The position numbers and the translations under genes were made by a program. A stretch of DNA of 64,000 bases. Source: Paralithodes platypus. Lineage: Eukaryota; Arthropoda; Malacostraca; Decapoda; Lithodidae. Positions 34,641-48,105 of the stretch are shown piece after piece. The notes under the pieces are model-generated. The model saw nothing but the letters and a program-made list of their open reading frames with translations, did no database searches and was not told the origin of the DNA. The first letter of the stretch is position 1, and every line of letters starts with the position of its first letter. The stretch is from NCBI GenBank assembly GCA_032716605.1, contig CM064530.1, forward strand, positions 10,058,259-10,122,258, read 5' to 3'.

Positions 34641-35717
34641 TTACTTGGATTCGTTGGAGCCGTACTCGAAGGATCGGGACTCGGAGGATCGGGACTCATA
34701 GGATCCGGAGTCGAAGCGGGCTTCACCAGAGTAAGTGACATCGGCAATGTAGCCGGAGTCACCGTCAACGTAGTAGGCAACCTTCTGCAGGCGACCGTCG
34801 GGAAGCTGCACGTAGTAGGACCCCTGGGTCTGGTCGCCGTCACGGGTCTCCTGTTGGCCGTAGTGGTTCTCAGAGGAGTCGTCATCGACGGCCCAGTTGA
34901 AGTCGTACTTAGCCTCGCTGGACTCGTATGACTCGGAGGACTGGAAATATGAAAACAAATAATATATTTTGCTTGAAACTTCAAGGAAGAATCATTTGTT
35001 CTATCCCAAAAAATAAAATATAACCAAATATCTTTATGTATTTTTTCCAAATGTGTGTTTGTTATATAATTTGCTATCATATTTCGCCAGAGTTGGATCC
35101 GTAGAATTCACGGCTGTCGGCAGCAACCAGGGCAGCCAGGCCCAAAAGGATGACGATCTGTTGACAAAAGAAAGACACGGTGAGGAACATATATAAACAC
35201 CCACCCACACACATTGATATATTGTGTACGCCATCAACTGCACAACATATAGCTATCATCAACCCTTATAGTACCAGTGCCGTCCTTTAACTTTATTCTG
35301 GCTACTGTTAGCTGATTTTATTCAGCTTAAAAGAGCCTCCAGCAATTAGGAGGCTTCGAACTATCTCACTTATTTTTACTACCACAGATCCTTTCTTAAG
35401 CTGCACATAATCATCTAAATATAGCTAGAAAGGTGAATATATACTGTATAATCTCTAACTATATACTGTACATAATATGGTATTTGCAATGACACTCTTA
35501 ACTGTGATTTTATATGTATCTGCTCACCAGAAATGCAGAATGTCCTTATCTGTATAATAGCTTTTGTTTTTTTGAATTGCAATTTAGATCCAGATTTGAC
35601 TGCCTAAATCAAAATAAGTTATAGTTGTATGTACATCTATACATTTATATTTACATCTCTATATCTGCAATCTTTAAATAGCTATGCATAAATAATTAAA
35701 GGTACCTTGGCGTTCAT
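34641..35717 (-). CDS. Cuticle protein copy 6, intron 2 splice donor deleted
   Basis: Exons lie at 35717-35706, 35157-35086 and 34940-34641, and all three coding exons match the functional protein exactly. At the end of exon 2, however, the minus strand reads GGC-GAAATATG where other copies have GGC-GTGAGTAAAAAATATG. Eight bases including the GT are gone. Reading through gives two extra residues (EI) and a stop, leaving only the signal peptide and linker, unless a cryptic donor is used; I see no strong one nearby. A poly(A) signal is at 34515-34510. Either a very recent pseudogene or a sequencing/assembly error in a region with many small indels. Confidence 0.75.
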
Positions 35718-35746
35718 TGTGTAGTGTAGCTAGGTGTGGACTTAAC

Positions 35747-35778
35747 TGACTAGATCTGCCCTGACTGCCCTATATATA
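35747..35778 (-). promoter_or_regulatory. Core promoter of copy 6
   Basis: TATATATA at 35771-35778 and TCAGT with A at 35747, 31 nt apart. The 5' UTR is 35718-35747. Confidence 0.75.
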
Positions 35779-36101
35779 CCCTAACAAACCCCACACCTCC
35801 AACACCCCCATGTTTCCTCACCTCTTTCCCTCCCCTCCACCACACTCACAACCTTCGCATTCTTCAGGTTTTTGCTACCATATTTTCCTTTCTCTGAGTA
35901 TGGCTGTTGTTATTGTCGATTTTCTTTGTTTATCTCGTGATTAATATACAATCAAACAAAAAACATACAAAACATTAAAACAAGAGAGGGAAATAGACAG
36001 AGGATTGGGCTGATTACATGTTTTATGTGGAATTGTAACAAAATAATTGTAAACAAAACATTCAAGTGACTCGTCTACATTTTCTCATAAGGCTGCTTGA
36101 T

Positions 36102-36149
<48 letters not shown>

Positions 36150-37632
36150 TAATTATTTTATCTTTCTTTTCTTTCTTCCACTCCAAAAACGAATACTCAC
36201 GAAAACAAAGAAATGCGAACATCAACAGACCGACTGGTTCAGACGAGGCTGCTCGTTCTTAGTAAATGGAGAAGTAGCACATTTCTGCAAAACTGAATTA
36301 ATTTTAACGTCACTTATTCAACTATGAAATTAATTAAGTAGGGGTTTGATTGTATGAATTGATCTCTGCGTATTTTGAAAGACTAAATCAGTCTCACAAT
36401 TTACCCTTCCAATTCCGGTGCCGTCCTTTTATAACTTTATTCTGGCAACTATTAAACGATTGTATTCAGTTTCAAATGGGCCTCCAGCAATTAACAGGCT
36501 TCGAACTATCTCATTAACCCTACTTACTACAACAGATCCTTCTTAAACTTTACAACATTTTCTAAATATAGCTATAATAAAATATATAAATCGTCGCCGG
36601 TACAGAAGGGGTTAATAACTTGTCGTGGCGTTCTAAATAGTTACTACCCAGTTAAAAAATAAATAAATAAAAACAATATATACTTAGCTTGATCTGGTTT
36701 GATTTGCTGTCCATGTTTTCCTGTGCTCCCTCATTACTCCTCTTTTACTCCTTGTTTTCTTCTTCTTCTTTTCGTTTTCTCCTCGCATTCCCCTTTTCTT
36801 CTCCTCGTATTCCCCTTCTTCCTGTTTTCTTCTTCTCGTTTCCTCCTTAATTTAGCCTTCTTCTCGTTTTTCCTTGTTTGTTCTTCCTCGTTTTCTCTTC
36901 GTATTCCCCTTCTTCCTGTTTTCTTCTCGCTTCCTCCTTGATTTAGCCTTCTCGTTTTATCATCGTTTTCTCTTCCTCGTTTTCTCCTTTTCCTTGTTTT
37001 CTTCTTCGGTCTCGTTTTATCATTCTGTTTGTTTTGCTTCGATTCGTTTACTCTTCCTCCCCCTGTTCTCCTTACTCTCGTTATCTCGGAAGCCTAATTC
37101 TTAGGCCTAGTTTTTGTAAGCAGCATCTTATGTATTCAGAGACTAGCATTAAAATAGTTATTGCTTAAATTATCTAGAACTGACTCTCAATTTTCTAAAT
37201 GTTGCTTAATCGATACCGTACGCAAATGTTGTAATCAAAACTCGTTCGCAAATAATATGTTTAAAAGCAAATGTATATATAATAACGATATTAACAGTAT
37301 AGTTAAAACTTAAGCATATTTTTAGCTGACCTAGAAAATATTTATGAACAATATAGCTTAGAACAAAAATCTCTATCAAAAGGTTAACTGTACGTCTAAT
37401 AAAAGCCAGAAAACAGAACATAAATGCGTTTTTGGATCTAAAAAGGGTTAAGTGCATAGCATTAAAGGCCTGACTAGTTTACCTAAATATACAGCAAGGA
37501 TAATATATATGAATGTTAATGAGTGTATCAATTAACCCTCTGACTTCCATATAGGCCTACCCCTCCTAATATGCATACAATCGTGTAATAATGGTGTTGT
37601 GTGCGAATGCCACCTTTCAGTTACAAAATAAC

Positions 37633-37674
<42 letters not shown>

Positions 37675-38715
37675 TTTTGGTGTCCGAATTATCAAACAAG
37701 GGGTGAAACTTTGCCTTTGATAGTGAAGAATATAGGCTATATCCAAAGTCCAAACCTTTTATTCTGCCCCCTTTATTGACGAATGATTTTTGTGGTAATG
37801 GGAGTGTGGAAGAGAGGCTATAAGGTCACCAGCAGCTGCTTAATATGACAGAAGTTGGTTGATCTCTGTTACTAAAAGGGTCTCTAGCTAAAAATATTTA
37901 AGGGGGGAGTTGTATTTAATGCTCGATTTATATATTGTTTCATTATTGATTTTAGTTTCCTCCCTAGACCTTCATCAAGCTTAAAAAAACATCCCCAAAG
38001 TCCCCTTTCTAGATAAATGTGTATATTTTTCGGTAGAACAATAATTTCGGTTTCCTCCTATATTACAGGCTCGTTATCGCTCACCAGGAAAAAAATCGAC
38101 ATGTAAAAGGCACGAAAGGTCTTAATACTGGCAAAAAAATGGGGCGAATAATCATAAAATCGTCAAATTAATAGCCCGAACGTCTTAAAATCTGAAAACT
38201 AAAGGGGCTAATCATGAGGGAGAGGAAAGCCACAAAAACCAAAGGCTGGTTTCATAAAGTGAACCATAAATTAAATACTATCTTAAGACTCGTATACTAC
38301 TTCTATAAGAATGGCATAATGGCAAGCAGTGCCTCTAGTTAACCCTTCACTTTATGTTCTGTATCTGGCTAAGACTAACCACTATATTTACCTTAGGAAT
38401 GACCTCTACGAATATGAGGGTATATCTATGTCAAAGAACCCACAGATCCTTCACATATTTAATGAAATTGCCTAACGATATAAAAAAAAAAAAAAAAAAA
38501 AAAATATATATACTGTATAGTTATTAATATAATATAAACTACTTATGGGGTCAAACACATGACTACAGAGTAGGATGTAGGTTAAAAGTCAAGTAGCCAC
38601 TCATTTTCTATACCTAGATTTTGCACACTGGCTTAATTATACAAATGCAGTTATAATGGATAATCGGAATTTCATAAATAAGCTAATATTCGATTTTTTA
38701 TTAATTTCACCACAA

Positions 38716-38785
38716 CACCAGGATTCGAACCCGGGTTATCACACACAGATTTGTAGACACCTTAACCATTACACCACCAAGACGG
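38716..38785 (-). repeat. tRNA-derived SINE head, partly deleted (unit 6)
   Basis: The B box and A box regions are present, but about 40 bp of flank and the 3' end of the tRNA-like part are missing (ACAACACCAGGATTCG join). Confidence 0.55.
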
Positions 38786-38842
38786 TAAAGGTTTATGCAC
38801 ACGCTTACGACTTATTATTCATTCTCGAATACTGGATATTAA

Positions 38843-39067
38843 CCCCTTCAGACTCATATGACGTAGAGGTTGCCAGAATAGCAATAAGAAATAAAGTTCT
38901 CTCACTTATAATTACCTCTCCAAAATTAGTTTTCTGCCCACAGCTAACTCAAAGACAACTGCAGAGGTTGAAGTAACTAAACTAAAGGTTTCTAAATACC
39001 CCTGATGGTAACAAAGGCTTTAAAGTATCCCTAATCGGCTCAAAATCGCGTCATATGTCGGAGAGGG
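38843..39067. mobile_element. 225-bp MITE with TTAA target duplication (piggyBac-type)
   Basis: Present only in this unit. Other units read GGATATTAATCTAATC without it. Here the element is bordered by TTAA at 38839-38842 and at 39068-39071, a clean 4-bp target duplication. The ends are inverted repeats: left CCCCTTCAGACTCATATGAC, and right end reverse complement CCCTCTCCGACATATGACG. The TTAA duplication and CCC-starting termini are typical of piggyBac-superfamily non-autonomous elements. It has no coding capacity. Confidence 0.8.
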
Positions 39068-40630
39068 TTAATCTAATCATGTTCATATTCCCACCGCACT
39101 ATGGTAGCCTAATGTTTAAGTGAGAGGAAAGAATATTCATGGGGCACAGATAATTTAGAACTGCCTCGCTACGAAAGATGGCGGATTTATCGGCTGGACT
39201 ACGAGTATGTGTACCTAATACTATATGATAAGGTTATATGTCTTTGAACAGTTTATTTTTACTACATGTATAGTTTTAACTAATGTCTGTGTATTGTGTG
39301 AAGGTTTTAATTAAATATCCCTTATAAAGGTTTTCATTTGTCAACAAGTGAATACCCATTGATAAATATTCATATAAAATCATATATTAGGAGTAGGGAT
39401 TTCGTTGTTTGTAAAGCCCATCTTCACACCACTATCTATACGTACCACCAATATTTATATCTCTAGTACACCATCCCAGGAAATATATTGACAATAACGA
39501 ACTCTACTGTACAGAGCTCTGAGTCCAAAGTCGGCGGGTGTATACTTTTCTGTCATTATATTCACATAAAAATACGGTTGATGATAGACAACTTCCGTTT
39601 TTCATTCTGGAAAGAGCATGAACAATACGAGTCATGTCATATATAATACATTCTATGCCGTTGCTGAAAATTCAGAGATATAATGGTAGAAAGTGAACTG
39701 ATGTTGTATAATATGTTTTTTAGTCAGGTACGGTAAAATTGATGATATTATATTTTTGTGTGGGTTTATCTGGTGGAAGATAGTAAATTAAGCTTTCTTC
39801 TTTCTATTAACATGTACTAGGTTGCATTAAATGCAATTCTTGTGGCTGGAAATCAATATAGAGTGAATGTTTTCATTACGCATGGAAATTTTTTACTTGC
39901 TATGTACCAATTTTGAAAATAATCCTTATACAATCAGCTATTGATGGTAACTACATTCTGATGCCATATTTGGAAAGAGCATAAAGAACATCTCACCTGT
40001 ATTGCATCTAACAATAGTATGACCGTGTAAACAAGGAAAAACTATTAAATATTTCTTATATTGCCATTTTGAAATAAGTTTCCAAGATACCGAACTGGCG
40101 TGAGCGAGTTAACACACGTGACAGAACAACCCTTAATATGTATATATGTATATATATATATATATATATATACATTACTATTTTTATGTCTAAAAAAAAG
40201 TGTTTAATTTCATTAGGATTTTATGCCAAATCATTAATATTTTCTGAACACGATTTTAACAATTAATAGTTTTCATTAACACTTCTAATATTTCATTAGT
40301 TATCCTTAGAAAAAAAATATGATAAATTATATGATTATATATTGTGTTTTCCCGAAAATATCCCTATTAATATTCCCATTAAGGCCTTTCATAACTATTT
40401 AAATCTCAATCAAGTTATGCTAAACATTTGATCGTAATAGCTTTCCAGGATACGAAATTAAGGAATACAAACAAACATGGTAAAATATTGCATAATTATT
40501 TTAATAAATAAATTAATATATCGGAAGGAAAAATAATAATTTACAAAGATTCAGGAGAGGGAAAGAGTGTAAGGGCATCGTTGTCGTTGACACCCACGAT
40601 ATCCATTGTCTAGGATCAGTTAAAATCCAT

Positions 40631-41775
40631 TTACTTGGATTCGTTGGAGCCGTACTCGAAGGATCGGGACTCGGAGGATCGGGACTCATAGGATCCGGAG
40701 TCGAAGCGGGCTTCACCAGAGTAAGTGACATCGGCAATGTAGCCGGAGTCACCGTCAACGTAGTAGGCAACCTTCTGCAGGCGACCGTCGGGAAGCTGCA
40801 CGTAGTAGGACCCCTGGGTCTGGTCGCCGTCACGGGTCTCCTGTTGGCCGTAGTGGTTCTCAGAGGAGTCGTCATCGACGGCCCAGTTGAAGTCGTACTT
40901 AGCCTCGCTGGACTCGTATGACTCGGAGGACTGGAAATATGAAAACAAATAATATATTTTGCTTGAAACTTCAAGGAAGAATCATTTGTTCTATCCCAAA
41001 AAATAAAATATAACCAAATATCTTTATGTATTTTTTCCAAATGTGTGTTTGTTATATAATTTGTTATCATATTTTGTACTCACGCCAGAGTTGGATCCGT
41101 AGAATTCACGGCTGTCGGCAGCAACCAGGGCAGCCAGGCCCAAAAGGATGACGATCTGTTGACAAAAGAAAGACACGGTGAGGAACATATATAAACACCC
41201 ACCCACACACATTGATATATTGTGTACGCCATCAACTGCTCAACATATAGCTATCATCAACCCTTATAGTACCAGTGCCGTCCTTTTAACTTTATTCTGG
41301 CTACTGTTAGCTGATTTTATTCAGCTTAAAAAGAGCCTCCAGCAATTAGGAGGCTTCGAACTATCTCACTTAATCATTTTTACTTCCACAGATCCTTCTT
41401 AAACTGCACATAATCATCTAAATATAGATAGAAAGGTGAATATATACTGTATAATCTCTAACTATATACTGTACATAATATGGTATTTGCAATGACACTC
41501 TTAACTGTGATGTTTATTATTTATATCTGCTCACCAGAAATGCAGAATGTCCTTATTTGTATAATAGCTCTTTTTGTTTTGTAATTATCAATATTCACGG
41601 GGTAAATATTGCATCACTCTGGTAAAAAGAGTGAATTGCATTTAGATCCAGATTTGACTGCCTAAATCAAAATAAGTTATAGTTGTATGTACATCTATAC
41701 ATTTATATTTACATCTCTATATCTACAATCTTTAAATAGCTATGCATAAATAATTAAAGGTACCTTGGCGTTCAT
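40631..41775 (-). CDS. Cuticle protein, RR/chitin_bind_4 type, copy 7
   Basis: Join of 41775-41764, 41155-41084 and 40930-40631, with donors GTACC and GTGAGT. The protein is identical to copy 1, and exon 3 matches copies 1 and 6 at almost every base. A poly(A) signal is at 40505-40500. Confidence 0.92.
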
Positions 41776-41804
41776 TGTGTAGTGTAGCTAGGTGTGGACT
41801 TAAC

Positions 41805-41836
41805 TGACTAGATCTGCCCTGACTGCCCTATATATA
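41805..41836 (-). promoter_or_regulatory. Core promoter of copy 7
   Basis: TATATATA at 41829-41836 and TCAGT with A at 41805, 31 nt apart. The 5' UTR is 41776-41805. Confidence 0.75.
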
Positions 41837-42159
41837 CCCTAACAAACCCCATACCTCCAACACCCCCATGTTTCCTCACCTCTTTCCCTCCCCTCCACCA
41901 CACTCACAACCTTCGTATTCTTCAGGTTTTTGCTACCATATTTTCCTTTCTCTGAGTATGGCTGTTGTTATTGTCGATTTTCTTTGTTTATCTCGTGATT
42001 AATATACAATCAAACAAAAAACATACAAAACATTAAAACAAGAGAGGGAAATAGACAGAGGATTGGGCTGATTACATGTTTTATGTGGAATTGTAACAAA
42101 ATAATTGTAAACAAAACATTCAAGTGACTCGTCTACATTTTCTCATAAGGCTGCTTGAT

Positions 42160-42195
<36 letters not shown>

Positions 42196-43721
42196 CATAT
42201 TAATTATTTTATCTTTCTTTTCTTTCTTCCACTCCAAAAAACGAATACTCACGAAAACAAAGAAATGCGAACATCAACAGACCGACTGGTTCAGACGAGG
42301 CTGCTCGTTCTTAGTAAATGGAGAAGTAGCACATTTCTGCAAAACTGAATTAATTTTAACGTCACTTATTCAACTATGAAATTAATTAAGTAGGGGTTTG
42401 ATTGCATGAATTGATCTCTGCGTATTTTGAAAAACTAAATCAGTCTCACAATTTACCCTTCCAATTCCGGTGCCGTCCTTTTATAACTTTATTCTGGCAA
42501 CTATTAAACGATTGTATTCAGTTTCAAATTGGCCTCCAGCAATTAACAGGTTTCGAACTATCTCATTAACCCTACTTACTACAACAGATCCTTCTTAAAC
42601 TTTACAACATTTTCTAAATATAGCTATACTAAAATATATAAATCGTCGCCGGTACAGAAGGGGTTAATAACTTGTCGTGGCGTTCTAAATAGTTACTACC
42701 CAGTTAAAAAAAATAAAAATAAAAACAATATATACTTAGCTTGATCTGGTTTGATTTGCTGTCCATGTTTTCCTGTGCTCCCTCATTACTCCTCTTTTAC
42801 TCCTTGTTTTCTTCTTCTTTTCGTTTTCTCCTCGCATTCCCCCTTTCTTCTCCTCGTATTCCCCTTCTTCCTGTTTTCTTCTTCTCGTTTCCTCCTTAAT
42901 TTAGCCTTCTTCTCGTGTTTTCCTTGTTTGTTCTTCCTCGTTTTCTCTTCGTATTCCCCTTCTTCCTGTTTTCTTCTCGCTTCCTCCTTGATTTAGCCTT
43001 CTCGTTTTATCATCATTTTCTCTTCCTCGTTTTCTCCTTTTCCTTGTTTTCTTCTTCGGTCTCGTTTTATCATTCTGTTTGTTTTGCTTCGATTCGTTTA
43101 CTCTTCCTCCCCCTGTTCTCCTTACTCTCGTTATCTCGGAAGCCTAATTCTTAGGCCTAGTTTTTGTAAGCAGCATCTTATGTATTCAGAGACTAGCATT
43201 AAAATAGTTATTGCTTAAATTATCTAGAACTGACTCTCAATTTTCTAAATGTTGCTTAATCGATACCGTACGCAAATGTTGTAATCAAAACTCGTTCGCA
43301 AATAATATGTTTAAAAGCAAATGTATATATAATAACGATATTAACAGTATAGTTAAAACTTAAGCATATTTTTAGCTGACCTAGAAAATATTTATGAACA
43401 ATATAGCTTAGAACAAAAATCTCTATCAAAAGGTTAACTGTACGTCTAATAAAAGCCAGAAAACAGAACATAAATGCGTTTTTGGATCTAAAAAGGGTTA
43501 AGTGCATAGCATTAAAGGCCTGACTAGTTTACCTAAATATACAGCAAGGATAATATATATGAATGTTAATGAGTGTATCAATTAACCCTCTGACTTCCAT
43601 ATAGGCCTACCCCTCCTAATATGCATACAATCGTGTAATAATGGTGTTGTGTGCGAATGCCACCTTTCAGTTACAACATAACCATAACTGACGGCCCGTC
43701 AGCCAACCAGTTCCAAATATA

Positions 43722-43759
<38 letters not shown>

Positions 43760-46388
43760 TCTTTTATTGCCATTTTGGTGTCCGAATTATCAAACAAGGG
43801 GTGAAACTTTGCCTTTGATAGTGAAGAATATAGGCTATATCCAAAGTCCAAACCTTTTATTCTGCCCCCTTTATTGACGAATGATTTTTGTGGTAATGGG
43901 AGTGTGGAAGAGAGGCTATAAAGTCACCAGTAGCTGCTTAATATGACAGAAGTTGGTTGATCTCTGTTACTAATGGGTCTCTAGCTAAAAAAATTTAAGG
44001 GGGGAGTTGTATTTAATGGTCGATTTATATATTGTTTCATTATTGATTTTAGTTTCCTCCCTAGACCTTCATCAAGCTTAAAAAAACATCCCCAAAGTCC
44101 CCTTTCTAGATAAATGTGTATATTTTTCGGTAGAACAATAATTTCGGTTTCCTCCTATATTACAGGCTCGTTATCGCTCACCAGGAAAAAAATCGTCATG
44201 TAAAAGGCACGAAAGGTCTTAATACTGGCAAAAAAATGGGGCGAATAATCATAAAATCGTCAAATTAATAGCCCGAACGTCTTAAAATCTGAAAACTAAA
44301 GGGGCTAATCATGAGGGAGAGGAAAGCCACAAAAACCAAAGGCTGGTTTCATAAAGTGAACCATAAATTAAATACTATCTTAAGACTCGTATACTACTTC
44401 TATAAGAATGGCATAATGGCAAGCAGTGCCTCTAGTTAACCCTTCACTTTATGTTCTGTATCTGGCTAAGACTAACCACTATATTTACCTTAGGAATGAC
44501 CTCTACGAATATGAGGGTATATCTATGTCAAAGAACCCACAGATCCTTCACATATTTAATGAAATTGCCTAACGATATAAAACAAAACAAATATATATAT
44601 ATATACTGTATAGTGTATATATAATATAACATCATACGTACTTATGGGGTCAAACACATGACTACAGAGTAGGATGTAGGTCAAAAGTTAAGTAGCCATT
44701 CATTTTCTATACCTAGATTTTGCACACTGGCTTAATTATACAAATGCAGTTATAATGGATAATCGGAATTTCATAAATAACCTAATATTCGATTTTTTAT
44801 TAATTTCACCACAACACCAAACACCTCCAATGAAATTAATGCAAGCATTATGTGGTCCACCAGGATTCGAACCCGGGTTATCACACACAGATTTGTAGAC
44901 ACCTTAACCATTACACCACCAAGACGGTAAAGGTTTATGCACACGCCTACGACTTATTATTCATTCTCGAATACTGGATATTAATCTAATCATGTTCATA
45001 TTCCCACCGCACTATGGTAGCCTAATGTTTAAGTGAGAGGAAAGAATATTCATGGGGCACAGATAATTTAGAACGGCCTCGCTACGAAAGATGGCGGATT
45101 TATCGGCTGGACTACGAGTATGTGTACCTAATACTATATGATAAGGTTATATGTCTTTGAACAGTTTATTTTTACTACATGTATAGTTTTAACTAATGTC
45201 TGTGTATTGTGTGAAGGTTTTAATTAAATATCCCTTATAAAGGTTTTTATTTGTCAACAAGTGAATACCCATTGATAAATATTCATATAAAATCATATAT
45301 TAGGAGTAGGGATTTCGTTGTTTGTAAAGCCCATCTTCACACCACTATCTATACGTACCACCAATATTTATATCTCTAGTACACCATCCCAGGAAATATA
45401 TTGACAATAACGAACTCTACTGTACAGAGCTCTGAGTCCAAAGTCGGCGGGTGTATACTTTTCTGTCATTATATTCACATAAAAATACTGTTGATGATAG
45501 ACAACTTCCGTTTTTCATTCTGGAAAGAGCATGAACAATACGAGTAATGTCATATATAAACATTCTATGCCGTTGCTGAAAATTCAGAGATATAATGGTA
45601 GAAAGTGAACTGATGTTGTATAATATGTTTTTTAGTCAGGTACGGTAAAATTTATGATATTATATTTTTGTGTGGGTTTATCTGCTGGAAGATAGTAAAT
45701 TAAGCTTTCTTCGTTCTATTAACATGTACTAGGTTGCATTAAATGCAATTCTTGTGGCTGGAAATCAATATAGAGTGAATGTTTTCATTACGCTTGCATA
45801 ATTTTTACTTGCTATGTACCAATTTTGAAAATAAACATTATACAATCAGCTATTGATGGTAACTACATTCTGATGCCATATTTGGAAAGAGCATAAAAAA
45901 CATCTCATCTGCTTTGCATCTAACAATAGTATGACCGTGTAAACAAGAAAAACGATTAAATATTTCTTATATTGCCATTTTGAAATAAGTTTCCAAGATA
46001 CCGAACTGGCGTGAGCGAGTTAACACACGTGGCAGAACAACCCTTAATATGTATATATATATATTACTATTTTGATATGTCTAAAAAAGTGTTTCATTTC
46101 ATAAGGATTTTATGCCAAATCATTAATATTTTCTGAACACGATTTTAACAATTACTAGTTTTCATTAACACTTCTAATATTTCATTAGTTATCCTTAGAA
46201 AAAATATATGTTAATATATATGATTATATATTGTGTTTTCCCGAAAATATCCCTATTAATATTCCCATTAAGGCCTTTCATAACTATTTAAATCTCAATC
46301 AAGTTATGCTAAACATTTGATCGTAATAGCTTTCCAGGATACGAAATTAAGGAATACAAGCAAACATGGTAAAATATTGCATAATTAT
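41837..46388. repeat. Array spacer between copy 7 and copy 8 (no gene)
   Basis: Holds the MITE-like element (about 42450-42667), a polypyrimidine block (42751-43150), a CT microsatellite (about 43726-43758), the empty 645-bp site (about 44010-44018), the dispersed repeat, a short A/TA tract (about 44580-44606) and the SINE head (44853-44927). It is the most regular spacer of the SINE-bearing type. Confidence 0.65.
44853..44927 (-). repeat. tRNA-derived SINE head (unit 7)
   Basis: Complete tRNA-like segment with A-box-like TGGTGTAATGGTTAAGG and B box GGTTCGAATCC on the minus strand, at the standard position in the unit. Confidence 0.6.
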
Positions 46389-46519
46389 TTTAATAAATAA
46401 ATTAATATATCGGAAGGAAAAATAATAATTTACAAAGATTCAGGAGAGGGAAAGAGAGTAAGGGCATCGTTGTCGTTGACACCCACGATATCCATTGTCT
46501 AGGATCAGTTAAAATCCAT

Positions 46520-47684
46520 TTACTTGGATTCGTTGGAGCCGTACTCGAAGGATCGGGACTCGGAGGATCGGGACTCATAGGATCCGGAGTCGAAGCGGGC
46601 TTCACCAGAGTAAGTGACATCGGCAATGTAGCCGGAGTCACCGTCAACGTAGTAGGCAACCTTCTGCAGGCGACCGTCGGGAAGCTGCACGTAGTAGGAC
46701 CCCTGGGTCTGGTCGCCGTCACGGGTCTCCTGTTGGCCGTAGTGGTTCTCAGAGGAGTCGTCATCGACGGCCCAGTTGAAGTCGTACTTAGCCTCGCTGG
46801 ATTCGTATGACTCGGATGACTGGAAATATGAAAACAAATAATATATTTTGCTTGAAACTTCAAGGAAGAATCATTTGTTCTCTCTCAAAAAATAAAATAT
46901 AACCAAATATCTTTATGTATTTTTTTCAAATGTGTGTTTGTTATATAATTTGTTATCATATTTAAAACAAAAATGTTTTTACTCACGCCAGAGTTGGATC
47001 CGTAGAATTCACGGCTGTCGGCAGCAACCAGGGCAGCCAGGCCCAAAAGGATGACGATCTGTTGACAAAAGAAAGACACGGTGAGGAACATAATTATATA
47101 AACACCCACCCACACACATTGATATATTGTGTACGCCATCAACTGCACAACATATAGCTATCATCAACCCTTATAGTACCAGTGCCATCCTTTAAACTTT
47201 ATTCTGGCTACTGTTAGCTTATTTTATTCAGCTTAAAAAGAGCCTCCAGCAATTAGGAGGCTTCGAACTATCTCACTTAATCATTTTTACTACCACAGAT
47301 CTTTCTTAAACTGCACATAATCATCTAAATATAGCTAGAAAGGTGAATATATACTGTATAATCTCTAACTATATACTGTACATAATATGGTATTTGCAAT
47401 GACACTCTTAACTGTGATGTTTATTATTTCTATCTGCTCACCAGAAATGCAGAATGTCCTTATCTGTATAATAGTTTTTTTTTTTTTTTGTAATTATCAT
47501 AATTCACGGGGTAAATATTGCATCACTGTGGTAAAAAAATTGAATTGTAATTAGATCCAGATTTGACTGCCTAAATCAAAATAATTTATAGTTGTATGTA
47601 CATCTATAAATTTATATTTACATCTCTATATCTGCAATCTTTAAATAGCTATGCATAAATAATTAAAGGTACCTTGGCGTTCAT
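46520..47684 (-). CDS. Cuticle protein, RR/chitin_bind_4 type, copy 8 (last gene of the array)
   Basis: Join of 47684-47673, 47058-46987 and 46819-46520. The protein is identical to copy 1, with silent changes at the start of exon 3 (TCA for Ser30 and a changed Ser35 codon). Intron 2 is 167 nt and contains an A-rich insertion like that of copy 2. A poly(A) signal is at 46394-46389. It is the outermost (5'-most) gene: no further copy follows before the array homology ends near 51,620. Confidence 0.92.
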
Positions 47685-47713
47685 TGTGTAGTGTAGCTAG
47701 GTGTGGACTTAAC

Positions 47714-47745
47714 TGACTAGATCTGCCCTGACTGCCCTATATATA
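47714..47745 (-). promoter_or_regulatory. Core promoter of copy 8
   Basis: TATATATA at 47738-47745 and TCAGT with A at 47714, 31 nt apart. The 5' UTR is 47685-47714. Confidence 0.75.
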
Positions 47746-48067
47746 CCCTAACAAACCCCACACCTCCAACACCCCCATGTTTCCTCACCTCTTTCGCTCA
47801 CCTCCACCACACTCACAACCTTCGCATTCTTCAGGTTGTTGCTACCATATTTTCTTTCTCTGAGTATGGCTGTTGTTATTGTCGATTTTCTTTGTTTATC
47901 TCGTGATTAATATACAATCAAACAAAAAACATACAAAACATTAAAACAAGAGAGGGAGATAGACAGAGGATTGGGCTGATTACATGTTTTATGTGGAATT
48001 GTAACAAAATAATTGTAAACAAAACATTCAAGTGACTCGTCTACATTTTCTCATGAGGCTGCTTGAT

Positions 48068-48105
<38 letters not shown>

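Larger units (their letters stand above)
35779..40499. repeat. Array spacer between copy 6 and copy 7 (no gene)
   Basis: Contains an expanded CT run (36107-36145), the MITE-like element (about 36400-36618), a polypyrimidine block (36700-37095), a CT microsatellite (37633-37674) that has replaced part of the flanking sequence, the empty 645-bp site (about 37915), a truncated SINE head and a unique 225-bp TTAA MITE (38843-39067). Confidence 0.65.
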
